Source: Clostridiales bacterium
Lineage (GTDB): Bacteria > Bacillota > Clostridia > Lachnospirales > Lachnospiraceae
DNA length: 64,000 nucleotides
Direction: 5' to 3'
NCBI GenBank assembly: GCA_003343625.1
Contig: QAKV01000005.1
Location: 59,418-123,417, forward strand
The position numbers and the translations under genes were made by a program. Numbering within the stretch: position 1 is the stretch's first letter; each line of letters starts with the position of its first letter. The notes under the pieces were generated by a model that saw nothing but the letters and a program-made list of their open reading frames with translations, was not told the DNA's origin and made no database searches. This document shows, piece after piece, positions 18,828 to 26,385 of the stretch.

Positions 18828-20282
18828 TTATTCTTTCAGATCGAAATCATCGTTGTCCGCTACGGGGATTTCATAGTACATCTGATCCTGTTGCGGTTCG
18901 AACCCATAATCCATTTCCCGTTTTTTATGGCGTTTGGGCACCGGAAGCGGATTTTCCAGATATTCGCCGGGAGCCGGTCTGGAAAGAGGCGGATTCCGGC
19001 GGACGAATTCCTCCGGTTCCCGTTTTTCCACGCCCTTTTCTTCCGCAGGCTGCATTCCGTGCAGGACGAAGAACATGTTCCGGATTCCCATCCCGGCGAA
19101 GACGCCCAGGCACGCAAAGCGCAACCCCTGTTCCTGCAGGGGCGCTTTGGACACAGTTTCCCAAAACGCCGCGGCGCCCAGCAAAATCACCCAGGCTGGA
19201 AAATAATCGCTTCCGCGCCGACCGTTCGCATCCGGGGTGAACAACGCGAACATGGCCGGGACGAAGACCGCCAGCGTCATCCAATAGTCCTGTATGGAAG
19301 GGCTGTGTAAAACCGCATCCGTACCCAGAACCGCATCCGGCGCCAGCCAGGACTGCAAAAGGATCGCCACCTGCCCGGCCAGCGTTCCCCTTTCCCCCCG
19401 GGCCAACGCTCCGATCAGCAGCAGGAAGCAAAATCCGCACAGTGCGCCGCAGAGCGCCGCTGCCATTCCAAGGCCGCGCATCCTGTTGGAACGGAGGCAG
19501 CAGAATATGACGGCCAGCCAGAAAAAAAATACAGCTGACAAGAGGGGCGCGATCAGAATTTCCATCCCGCACAGAACGCTGACGAAAACGAGGAAAAAGG
19601 CGCGAATCCCCCTCTTTTTCCCGCCTTTGGAGGCGAACAGGCCGCAGAGCCAGATCATAAGAGAAGCGAACAAAAACAACAGGCTCTGGGGTTCCGCCGC
19701 CACAGCGCTATCCGAAAAAGGCGGAAGGAAAATCACCGCAAAAGCCGCTATCATCCCGCAGAAGGCACCGTTTAGCTTCCGGATCCCCTCATAGAACAAC
19801 AGGAGCCCCGCCGCCTGCAACGCCAGGTTGATGCCGGAAACCGCCCACTCCTTTGAGAAAATACGGAGGCCGGCCCATAGCAAAAAGGCATACAGATCCC
19901 CCAAAAAAGGGGAGAAAAACAGGTCTCCGGAAAGCGCCTGTCCATAGCAGGCCTGAGTTTCCACTGCGCCGCCTGCAGGAGCAGCGCAAAAGAGCCGAAT
20001 ACAGATCAGCAATGCCGTCAGGGCAGCAGGAAGAAAAAAGGAGGAAAAAACCCCCTTTTTTCCTTCGTACATCCAGCCTGTATCGGGTCGCCATTTCGCC
20101 GCGATCAGCCGCGCAGGCAGATAGACTGCGAGCAGCGCCGCCGCAACCACAGCCGCTGTCAACAGAAAATAGAATTGCACGGGCAGACCCATCAGTCTGG
20201 TCAGCGATGCGGTGACGACAGAAAAACACAGACAAAGGATGCAGGCATATAAAAACCAGGTGAATCGATTTCGTTTCTCCAT
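18828..20282 (-). CDS. Polytopic membrane protein, possibly GT-C-type
   Basis: A 484-residue protein with about 10-11 transmembrane helices through residue 395. A soluble, proline- and charge-rich C-terminus of about 85 residues follows (KRHKKREMDYGFEPQQDQMYYEIPVADNDDFDLKE). One extracytoplasmic loop after the third helix (ETQACYGQALSGDLFFSPFLGDLYAFLLW) has the placement of the catalytic loop in GT-C/PMT-like glycosyltransferases, but the expected paired acidic signature is not clear. I do not recognise a specific family. It lies upstream of tepA, separated by a terminator-like hairpin, and 24 nt downstream of metY. Confidence 0.7.
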   Translation of the reverse strand: MEKRNRFTWFLYACILCLCFSVVTASLTRLMGLPVQFYFLLTAAVVAAALLAVYLPARLIAAKWRPDTGWMYEGKKGVFSSFFLPAALTALLICIRLFCAAPAGGAVETQACYGQALSGDLFFSPFLGDLYAFLLWAGLRIFSKEWAVSGINLALQAAGLLLFYEGIRKLNGAFCGMIAAFAVIFLPPFSDSAVAAEPQSLLFLFASLMIWLCGLFASKGGKKRGIRAFFLVFVSVLCGMEILIAPLLSAVFFFWLAVIFCCLRSNRMRGLGMAAALCGALCGFCFLLLIGALARGERGTLAGQVAILLQSWLAPDAVLGTDAVLHSPSIQDYWMTLAVFVPAMFALFTPDANGRRGSDYFPAWVILLGAAAFWETVSKAPLQEQGLRFACLGVFAGMGIRNMFFVLHGMQPAEEKGVEKREPEEFVRRNPPLSRPAPGEYLENPLPVPKRHKKREMDYGFEPQQDQMYYEIPVADNDDFDLKE

Positions 20283-20306
20283 ATCTCCCCGAGTTTTCCC
20301 TCTTTG

Positions 20307-21581
20307 TCAGAGCGCCTGTTCCAGATCCGCCAGGATATCCTCCACGTTTTCGATGCCCACGGAAAGGCGGATCAGATCCGGAGCCACTCCGGCTTCCTTC
20401 AGCTGTTCTTCATTCATCTGGCGATGGGTATGGCTCGCCGGATGCAGGACGCAGGTTCGCGCGTCCGCCACATGGGTGACAATAGCCGCCAGCTTCAGCC
20501 GATCCATCATTTCCTCCGCAGCCTTCCGGCCGCCCTTCAGGCCGAAGGAGATGACGCCGCAGGTGCCGTCGGGCATATATTTCTGCGCCAGAGCATAATA
20601 TTTGCTGCTTTTTAATCCGGGGTAGTTCACCCAAGCTACCTTTTCATGCCCTTCCAGATACTGTGCTACCTTCAGCGCGTTCTCGCAGTGGCGGGGCACC
20701 CTCAGGTGCAGCGTCTCAAGCCCCACATTGAGCAAAAAGGCGTTCGTCGGAGACTGGATGGACCCCAGATCCCGCATCAGCTGGGACGTGGCTTTGGTAA
20801 TATAAGCCGCCTTCCCGAATTTTTCCGTATAGACCACGCCGTGATAGGATTCATCCGGGAAGCACAGACCGGGGAACTTGTCCGGGTATGCTGCCCAATC
20901 GAAATTGCCGGAATCCACGATAGCACCGCCCACGCACATCCCGTGCCCGTCCATATATTTGGTGGTGGAATGGGTCACGATGTCCGCTCCCCAGCGAAAC
21001 GGATTGCAGTTGATAGGAGTCGGGAACGTGTTGTCCACGATCAGAGGAACATTGTGCGCATGGGCAGCTTTGGCGAACTTTTCGATATCGAGAACCACGA
21101 GCGCCGGATTGGCGATGGATTCCGCCATAACGCATTTGGTATTGGGCAAAAAGGCCTGGCAGAGCGTATCATAATCCGAATCCGGATCCACCACGGTGCA
21201 GGAAATACCCATCTTCTTCATGGTCACGGTGAGCAGATTGAAAGTCCCGCCGTAAACGGTGGACGAAAGGATCACGTGATCTCCTGCCTCACAGATATTG
21301 AACACCGCGTAGTAGTTGGCCGCCTGGCCGGAGGAAGTGAGCATGGCTGCCACGCCGCCCTCCAGCTCGCAGATCTTCTGTGCCACACAATCGTTGGTGG
21401 GATTGGCCAGCCGGGTATAAAAATACCCCGATTCTTCCAGATCAAACAGCCGTCCCATCTGCTCGGAAGTTTCGTATTTGTATGTAGTGCTCTGATAGAT
21501 GGGAAGCACCCGGGGCTCCCCGTTCTTCGGCTTCCAGCCGGACTGGATACAGATCGTCTCTTTTGCGTAAGGCTGCTTCAT
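20307..21581 (-). CDS. metY: O-acetylhomoserine sulfhydrylase (MetY-type PLP enzyme)
   Basis: A 424-residue Cys/Met-metabolism PLP enzyme. The N-terminal ICIQSGWKPKNGEPRVLPIYQSTTY, the phosphate-binding SSGQAANYY region, the cofactor aspartate in VPLIVDNTFPTP and the Schiff-base lysine in HSTTKYMDGHG (about residue 208) are all visible. The C-terminal HPASHTHRQ and RLSVGIE motifs bind the substrate carboxylate. The family makes homocysteine (or cysteine) from O-acetyl-homoserine (or O-acetyl-serine) and sulfide. It follows yebC by 15 nt and probably shares its promoter. I saw no SAM riboswitch or T-box upstream. Confidence 0.94.
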   Translation of the reverse strand: MKQPYAKETICIQSGWKPKNGEPRVLPIYQSTTYKYETSEQMGRLFDLEESGYFYTRLANPTNDCVAQKICELEGGVAAMLTSSGQAANYYAVFNICEAGDHVILSSTVYGGTFNLLTVTMKKMGISCTVVDPDSDYDTLCQAFLPNTKCVMAESIANPALVVLDIEKFAKAAHAHNVPLIVDNTFPTPINCNPFRWGADIVTHSTTKYMDGHGMCVGGAIVDSGNFDWAAYPDKFPGLCFPDESYHGVVYTEKFGKAAYITKATSQLMRDLGSIQSPTNAFLLNVGLETLHLRVPRHCENALKVAQYLEGHEKVAWVNYPGLKSSKYYALAQKYMPDGTCGVISFGLKGGRKAAEEMMDRLKLAAIVTHVADARTCVLHPASHTHRQMNEEQLKEAGVAPDLIRLSVGIENVEDILADLEQAL

Positions 21582-21596
21582 CGTATTCCTTCTTTC

Positions 21597-22328
21597 TTAT
21601 TCTTCGTCCCAGTTGTGGTAAACCGCCTGAACGTCATCGTCTTCATCCAGCAGATCCAGCGTCCGCTGCAGGCCCTTCAGCGCGGTCTCATCGGTGAGCT
21701 GTACGTAATTCTGAGGGATCATGGTCACTTCGGCCTGAGCCATCGGAATTCCGGCGTCTTCCAGCGCCTTGCGAACCTCCTCGAAAGAGTCCGGATCCGT
21801 CAGAATTTCGTAGCTGTCCTCCTCCTCTGAGAAATCTTCCGCGCCGGCATCCAGAGCCGTCATCATCAGGTCGTCCGCATCGGTCTCGCATTCTTCCTTA
21901 TCGATGATGATCTGTCCTTTTTTATCGAACATAAAAGACACGCATCCCGGAGTACCGATGTTGCCGTTTCCCTTGGTGAAGGCGCTCCTGACATTGGCCG
22001 CAGTGCGGTTCTTGTTGTCCGTCAACGCATCCACGATAATGGCGATTCCGCCGGGACCGTATCCTTCGTAAGTGACGTATTCATAATTGACGTTGCCTAC
22101 GTCCCCCGCCGCCTTCTTGATACCGCGCTCGATGGTATCGTTTGGCATATTGTTGGATTTCGCTTTGGCGATCACCTGCGCCAGCTTGAAGTTGTTCGCC
22201 GGATCCGGGCCGCCCTCCTTCACCGCCACCGCGATTTCACGGCCGATGATGGTAAAAATTTTTCCCTTTGCAGCGTCGTTTTTTTCTTTTTTGTGCTTAA
22301 TATTGGCAAATTTTGAATGTCCAGACAT
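21597..22328 (-). CDS. yebC: YebC/PmpR family protein (TACO1-like)
   Basis: A 243-residue protein with the unmistakable start [22 protein letters not shown] and the conserved [23 protein letters not shown] segment. YebC/TACO1 proteins were named as transcription regulators but also help ribosomes through proline-rich stretches. The C-terminal half is acidic ([20 protein letters not shown]). It has its own sigma-A-type promoter at 22365-22393 and leads metY. Confidence 0.96.
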   Translation of the reverse strand: MSGHSKFANIKHKKEKNDAAKGKIFTIIGREIAVAVKEGGPDPANNFKLAQVIAKAKSNNMPNDTIERGIKKAAGDVGNVNYEYVTYEGYGPGGIAIIVDALTDNKNRTAANVRSAFTKGNGNIGTPGCVSFMFDKKGQIIIDKEECETDADDLMMTALDAGAEDFSEEEDSYEILTDPDSFEEVRKALEDAGIPMAQAEVTMIPQNYVQLTDETALKGLQRTLDLLDEDDDVQAVYHNWDEE

Positions 22329-22364
22329 ACTCTCTCCTCGTTTCTTTCGTGTTTGCTTTCGGTT

Positions 22365-22393
22365 ATCATATCATTTTGGAAAAAAAACGTCAA
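22365..22393 (-). promoter_or_regulatory. Sigma-A-type promoter of yebC-metY
   Basis: On the minus strand a TTGACG -35 box (22388-22393) and a TATGAT -10 box (22365-22370) are 17 bp apart, with an oligo-T spacer. The start codon is at 22328, leaving a leader of about 30 nt. Confidence 0.7.
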
Positions 22394-22413
22394 GACGACC
22401 GTCCTGAAGGGCT

Positions 22414-22764
22414 TTATGTATCCAGCTCCAGGCTGACCTTCAGCGCGGTGTTGACCCGTTTCATAATGCCTGCATCCAGGTGGCACACCTTGTCTTTCAG
22501 ACGCTTTTTATCGATGGTACGCAGCTGTTCCAACAGGATGACGGAATCCTTTTCGATCTCGTATTGATCGGAATATATTTCGATATGCGTGGGCAGCTTC
22601 GTCTTATTCATTCTCGAAGTGATGGCCGCGCAGATCACCGTGGGGCTGTGCCTGTTTCCGATATCGTTCTGTATGATCAGCACGGGGCGGATTCCTCCCT
22701 GTTCAGAACCCACGACCGGCCGAAGATCCGCATAATAAATGTCTCCTCGCTTCACCTGATTCAT
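22414..22764 (-). CDS. ndoA: EndoA/MazF-type mRNA interferase (NdoA)
   Basis: A 116-residue MazF/PemK-family toxin. The N-terminal [41 protein letters not shown] pattern carries the family's conserved strands and the catalytic Arg/Thr region (here RPVLIIQND and AAITSR). The family cleaves RNA at short sites such as UACAU in Bacillus EndoA. It lies 98 nt after alr and is the last gene of the rex-nnrD-alr block. In Bacillus its antitoxin (NdoAI, ribbon-helix-helix) is encoded directly upstream, but here no such gene lies between alr and this toxin. Confidence 0.92.
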   Translation of the reverse strand: MNQVKRGDIYYADLRPVVGSEQGGIRPVLIIQNDIGNRHSPTVICAAITSRMNKTKLPTHIEIYSDQYEIEKDSVILLEQLRTIDKKRLKDKVCHLDAGIMKRVNTALKVSLELDT

Positions 22765-22862
22765 CGCCTTCCTTCCTCTCTCTTCTTTCCATAGAGGATA
22801 ACAGCAGTATTGCCCGTTTTATCGGAAGGTATACCGTGACAGCCCGTAAAAATGCCCGCGGC

Positions 22863-24044
22863 TCATCCCGGATCGTCGAAGTAGTCCTTTGTCGCCACCG
22901 TCTGTCCGCCGCTTCGATAGACACGCGGAACTCTTTTCCCCAGACAGCAGGCCAGTTCATAATTAAAGCGGCCCGATTTTTCACCCAGCTCTTCCATGGT
23001 GATTTGTTCTGCCCCATCCCGCCCGATCAGCGTCACAGGATCTCCCTGTTTCGCTTCCGGGATGTGGGTCACGTCCACCATGAACTGATCCATGCAGACC
23101 CGCCCCAGGATCCGCGCCCGCTTTCCGCAGATGAGCACATCGCCGCCGTTGGAGAGCCCTCTCGGGTAGCCGTCCGCATACCCAACCGGGATAGTCGCCA
23201 CGCGAGTGAGCCCTTCGGTACGAAAGGTGCCTCCGTAGCTGATCTCCCTGCCCGCCTCCAATGTCTTCACGAAGGCGATCCTGCTGTAAAGGGAGAGAAT
23301 CGGCTGCAGGTCGGCAGCGGAACGATTCACTTCATCCGACGGCCAGAGACCGTAGAGAATGATGCCCGCCCGCACCGCGTCCAGATTGGTCTGCGGCAGA
23401 TCCAGAACCGCAGCGCTGTTGGAAACGTGCCGGACGGGAATCGAAATCCCGTAACGGCTCTTTACCAGCCGCAGCAATTCAGAGAAACGGGAGAACTGGT
23501 GGAAGGTCTTTTCCTTATCCGCCTCATCCGCCGTGGCGAAATGGGTGAAAATGCCGTCCAGGCGGATCCCCGGCGTATGGGCCGTCCGATCCACAAAGGC
23601 CGCGCCGGAATCGTCAGGCTCGATACCGATTCGGGACATACCTGTATCCACCGCCACATGAACTCTCATTTCCCGTTGCAAAGAAAGAGCCGTCCGGCTC
23701 ATCCGGCTCAGCATCTCATCGGTGAAAACCGCCGCGCCGATCCCCTCCCGAACCATGTCCTCATATTCTTCCGGGAAGGTATACCCCAGCACCAGCACGG
23801 GTTTTGAAATACCCGCCCGTCTTAAGATCAGCCCTTCCTCCGCAGTGGCCACGGCGAAGCCGGAAACGAAGTCGCGCTCCTGCATCTTTTTGGCGAGCGG
23901 AACCGCCCCATGACCGTATCCATCCGCCTTGACGACGCCGATAACGGAAGTTTTTTCCGACAGATTTTCCCGAATCGAGAGGAGGTTATGATCGAGCCGA
24001 TCCAGATCGATTTCAGCCCATACCCTGCTGTAATGTTTCATCAA
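22863..24044 (-). CDS. alr: Alanine racemase
   Basis: A 393-residue fold-type III PLP enzyme. The cofactor lysine is K39 in VVKADGYGHGAV, the catalytic tyrosine is in AGREISYGGTF (about 266), and the conserved VGYADGYPRGLSN and GRVCMDQFMVDVT segments follow. It supplies D-alanine for peptidoglycan and teichoic acid. It overlaps nnrD by 4 nt. An nnrD-alr-ndoA order is common in Firmicutes. Confidence 0.97.
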   Translation of the reverse strand: MMKHYSRVWAEIDLDRLDHNLLSIRENLSEKTSVIGVVKADGYGHGAVPLAKKMQERDFVSGFAVATAEEGLILRRAGISKPVLVLGYTFPEEYEDMVREGIGAAVFTDEMLSRMSRTALSLQREMRVHVAVDTGMSRIGIEPDDSGAAFVDRTAHTPGIRLDGIFTHFATADEADKEKTFHQFSRFSELLRLVKSRYGISIPVRHVSNSAAVLDLPQTNLDAVRAGIILYGLWPSDEVNRSAADLQPILSLYSRIAFVKTLEAGREISYGGTFRTEGLTRVATIPVGYADGYPRGLSNGGDVLICGKRARILGRVCMDQFMVDVTHIPEAKQGDPVTLIGRDGAEQITMEELGEKSGRFNYELACCLGKRVPRVYRSGGQTVATKDYFDDPG

Positions 24045-25588
24045 ACCGTTTTCCTTCTTTCCACGCCGCCCCTGAAGCAGTCGGCGATTTTATCCGCCAG
24101 GTCCCCGGCGGTCATGGATCGTTCCCCCTTTTCGTGGGCCGCCAGATCCCCGGCCAGGCCGTGCAGATAGACTCCGACACAGGCCGCGTCGAAGGGGTCT
24201 TCTTTCTGAGCGGCCATAGTTCCCAAAATCCCCGCCAGCACATCGCCGCTGCCCGCGGTGGCCATGCCGCTGTTCCCGCTGCCGTTGGCATAAAGCTCCC
24301 CCGAAGGGGACGCGATCACAGTGCGGGCCGTCTTACACAGTACTGCGGCGGACAATTTTTCTGCCCAGACGAGGGCGCAGGCGGACGGATCCGCCAGCAC
24401 TTCGGATGTGCTGCAATCCGCCAGCCGCGCCATTTCCCCGGGATGGGGGGTCAAAATCAGCGGGCGTCTGGTATCGGGATTTTCCTGGAGCAGCTGCAGC
24501 TGCTCCAGCATTTCACGATTCAGCGCCAGCACGTTAAGAGCATCCGCATCCAGCACCAGAGGCTGTTTCGTCTCCCGCAGCAAAAAGGATAGCAGCTCTT
24601 TCGCCCCTTCTCCGGTGCCCAGCCCGGGCCCGGCTACGATGGCGTCGGCCCATCCGGCGGCTTCCCGGGGATCGGATCCCACCATGGCCTCCGGCAGAGC
24701 GCGCTGCAGAAGGACGCGGTTGGACGGATGGCTGATCAGTTTCACCATGCCGCAGCCGGTTCCGAAAGCGCCTCTGGCCGCCAGAAGGCAGGCTCCCGCC
24801 ATCCCCTCCTGTCCCGCGAATACCGCGACCTTTCCAAAAGTCCCTTTATTGCCGTCCGGGCGGCGCGGGGAAAGGAGTTCCCCGACGGGCCCGGTATAGG
24901 TAAAGCACCGGGGAAACTGTCCCAGAAAGCCGTCGGGAGTGATTCCACAGGGAAAGCAGAGCACCCTGCCCGCATACCGTGCGCCCGGATAGAAGAATAC
25001 GCCCCGCTTTCGAAACCCGAATGTCACCGTTACATCCGCTTCTACCGCTGCTCCCAAAACTGCTCCCGTATCGGCGCAGACGCCGGAGGGCAGATCCACC
25101 GCAAGCACCCAGGCGGGCATCCGGTTAATCCACTCCACCGCTTCCAGAAAATCGCCCGTCAGAGGGCGGGTCAATCCCACCCCGAAAATGGCGTCTATAA
25201 TGATATCATATTCTCCTTCCGGCAGGCTGCGCCTGACCGCACCCCCATAGGCCTGAAAAGCTTCCAGCTGCATGGACATCAGGTCACTTTGTCTCTCCTG
25301 CGGCCCGATCAGGGAAACGTCCACCCGGTAGCCGGCCTGAAGCAAAAGCCTGGCCAGGGCCAACCCGTCGCCGCCGTTGTTTCCACAGCCGGCCGCTACC
25401 AAAACCCGGTCTCCGGCCCTGGCGCCCAAAGGTTCGCAGGCGGCCCGAATCTTCGCCTGCCTCTCCTCGATGACTGAAAAACAGGCCAGTGCGGCCCGCT
25501 CCATCAAAACTGCGGACGGGATATGGTACCGCTCGCTCGTATTGCGGTCACAGAAGCGCATCTCCTGCGACGTGACGAGATATTCCAT
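24041..25588 (-). CDS. nnrD: Bifunctional NAD(P)HX epimerase/dehydratase
   Basis: A 515-residue fusion. The N-terminal epimerase domain (YjeF_N/NnrE, about 1-215) has VLVAAGCGNNGGDGLALAR and a DAIFGVGLTRPL segment. The C-terminal ADP-dependent dehydratase domain (NnrD, about 230-510) has IVAGPGLGTGE, LDADALNVLA, ILTPHPGEMARL and the signature NGSGNSGMATAGSGDVLAGI. It repairs hydrated NADH and NADPH. It overlaps rex by 1 nt and alr by 4 nt, so the three are translationally coupled. Confidence 0.95.
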   Translation of the reverse strand: MEYLVTSQEMRFCDRNTSERYHIPSAVLMERAALACFSVIEERQAKIRAACEPLGARAGDRVLVAAGCGNNGGDGLALARLLLQAGYRVDVSLIGPQERQSDLMSMQLEAFQAYGGAVRRSLPEGEYDIIIDAIFGVGLTRPLTGDFLEAVEWINRMPAWVLAVDLPSGVCADTGAVLGAAVEADVTVTFGFRKRGVFFYPGARYAGRVLCFPCGITPDGFLGQFPRCFTYTGPVGELLSPRRPDGNKGTFGKVAVFAGQEGMAGACLLAARGAFGTGCGMVKLISHPSNRVLLQRALPEAMVGSDPREAAGWADAIVAGPGLGTGEGAKELLSFLLRETKQPLVLDADALNVLALNREMLEQLQLLQENPDTRRPLILTPHPGEMARLADCSTSEVLADPSACALVWAEKLSAAVLCKTARTVIASPSGELYANGSGNSGMATAGSGDVLAGILGTMAAQKEDPFDAACVGVYLHGLAGDLAAHEKGERSMTAGDLADKIADCFRGGVERRKTV

Positions 25589-26247
25589 CAGATTCCTCCT
25601 TTTTCGCCGCCTTTTCCCGTTCCTCCTCTGTTGAGCAGGTAGGAAAGGCGGATCAGGCTGTCGGACAGATGAACGTTTTCCACCTGAACCTCTTTGGGCA
25701 CATCCAGATCCACATGGGCGAAGTTCCAGATGGCGGAAATACCCACCCTGACCAGCTGTCCGGCCACGCCCACAGCCGCCGACTTCGGCACGGTCAAGAC
25801 CGCGATATCCACGTTATGCTCGCGCACGAATCCGGCCATTTCCTCCATGGGCCGCACCTCGATTCCACGGATCCGCCTGCCGTAAAGAGCCGGATTGATA
25901 TCGAAAATCCCGGTGACCAAAAAACCTTTTTTCCCGAAATCCACATAATTTGCCAGCGCCTGTCCCAGATTGCCGGCGCCGATGATGATCAGATGGTGGG
26001 TTCTGTCCAGCCCCAGAATCTTCGCGATTTCCGTGTACAGATATTCCACATTATAGCCGTATCCCTGCTGCCCGAACCCGCCGAAATTGTTAAAATCCTG
26101 CCGGATCTGGGATGCGGTGATGTTCATGAGCCTGGACAGTTCACGGGAGGAAATCCTCTCCACCCCGTCGTCCCTGAGTTCGCCCAGATACCGGAAATAC
26201 CTGGGAAGCCTTGCGATTACTGCCTGAGAAATCTCCTTGTCTGCCAA
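25588..26247 (-). CDS. rex: Redox-sensing transcriptional repressor Rex
   Basis: A 219-residue protein with an N-terminal winged helix (AVIARLPRYFRYL, SSRELSRLMNITASQIRQDFNNFGGFGQQGYGY) and a Rossmann domain (LIIIGAGNLGQALANY). The C-terminal helix inserts into the partner subunit in Rex dimers. Rex senses the NADH/NAD ratio and represses fermentation and reductive pathway genes in anaerobes. It has a near-perfect promoter just upstream and begins the rex-nnrD-alr-ndoA block. I looked for a TTGTTAA-n4-TTAACAA operator in this intergenic region and did not find a convincing one. Confidence 0.96.
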   Translation of the reverse strand: MADKEISQAVIARLPRYFRYLGELRDDGVERISSRELSRLMNITASQIRQDFNNFGGFGQQGYGYNVEYLYTEIAKILGLDRTHHLIIIGAGNLGQALANYVDFGKKGFLVTGIFDINPALYGRRIRGIEVRPMEEMAGFVREHNVDIAVLTVPKSAAVGVAGQLVRVGISAIWNFAHVDLDVPKEVQVENVHLSDSLIRLSYLLNRGGTGKGGEKGGI

Positions 26248-26275
26248 CTTCGCCTGCCTCCTTTTCCTTTGCCCT

Positions 26276-26304
26276 ATTATAAAACTGCGTTAAAAACATG
26301 TCAA
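26276..26304 (-). promoter_or_regulatory. Consensus sigma-A promoter of rex
   Basis: On the minus strand, TTGACA (26299-26304) and TATAAT (26276-26281) are 17 bp apart, a perfect consensus match. The rex ATG is at 26247. This promoter is back to back with the ABC-F promoter, with 14 bp between the two -35 boxes. Confidence 0.88.
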
Positions 26305-26318
26305 TCCGCAACATCCGA

Positions 26319-26347
26319 TTGACACCGCATCTGCCGGCAGGTAAACT
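26319..26347 (+). promoter_or_regulatory. Sigma-A promoter of the ABC-F gene
   Basis: TTGACA at 26319-26324 and TAAACT at 26342-26347 are 17 bp apart. The ABC-F start codon is at 26386, giving a leader of about 32 nt, too short for the long attenuator leaders known for some antibiotic-responsive ABC-F genes. Confidence 0.75.
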
Positions 26348-26385
26348 ATAGGCGTTGACATCACGCGAAAAGGGAGGAAATGGAC

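Noticed and set aside
21582..21597. SAM riboswitch or T-box before metY
   Set aside because: Only 15 nt separate metY from yebC, and the yebC leader is about 30 nt, so neither could fit.
26248..26385. A Rex operator in the rex/ABC-F intergenic region
   Set aside because: Only a weak TTTTTAAC half-match was seen; no TTGTTAA-n4-TTAACAA-like palindrome is present.
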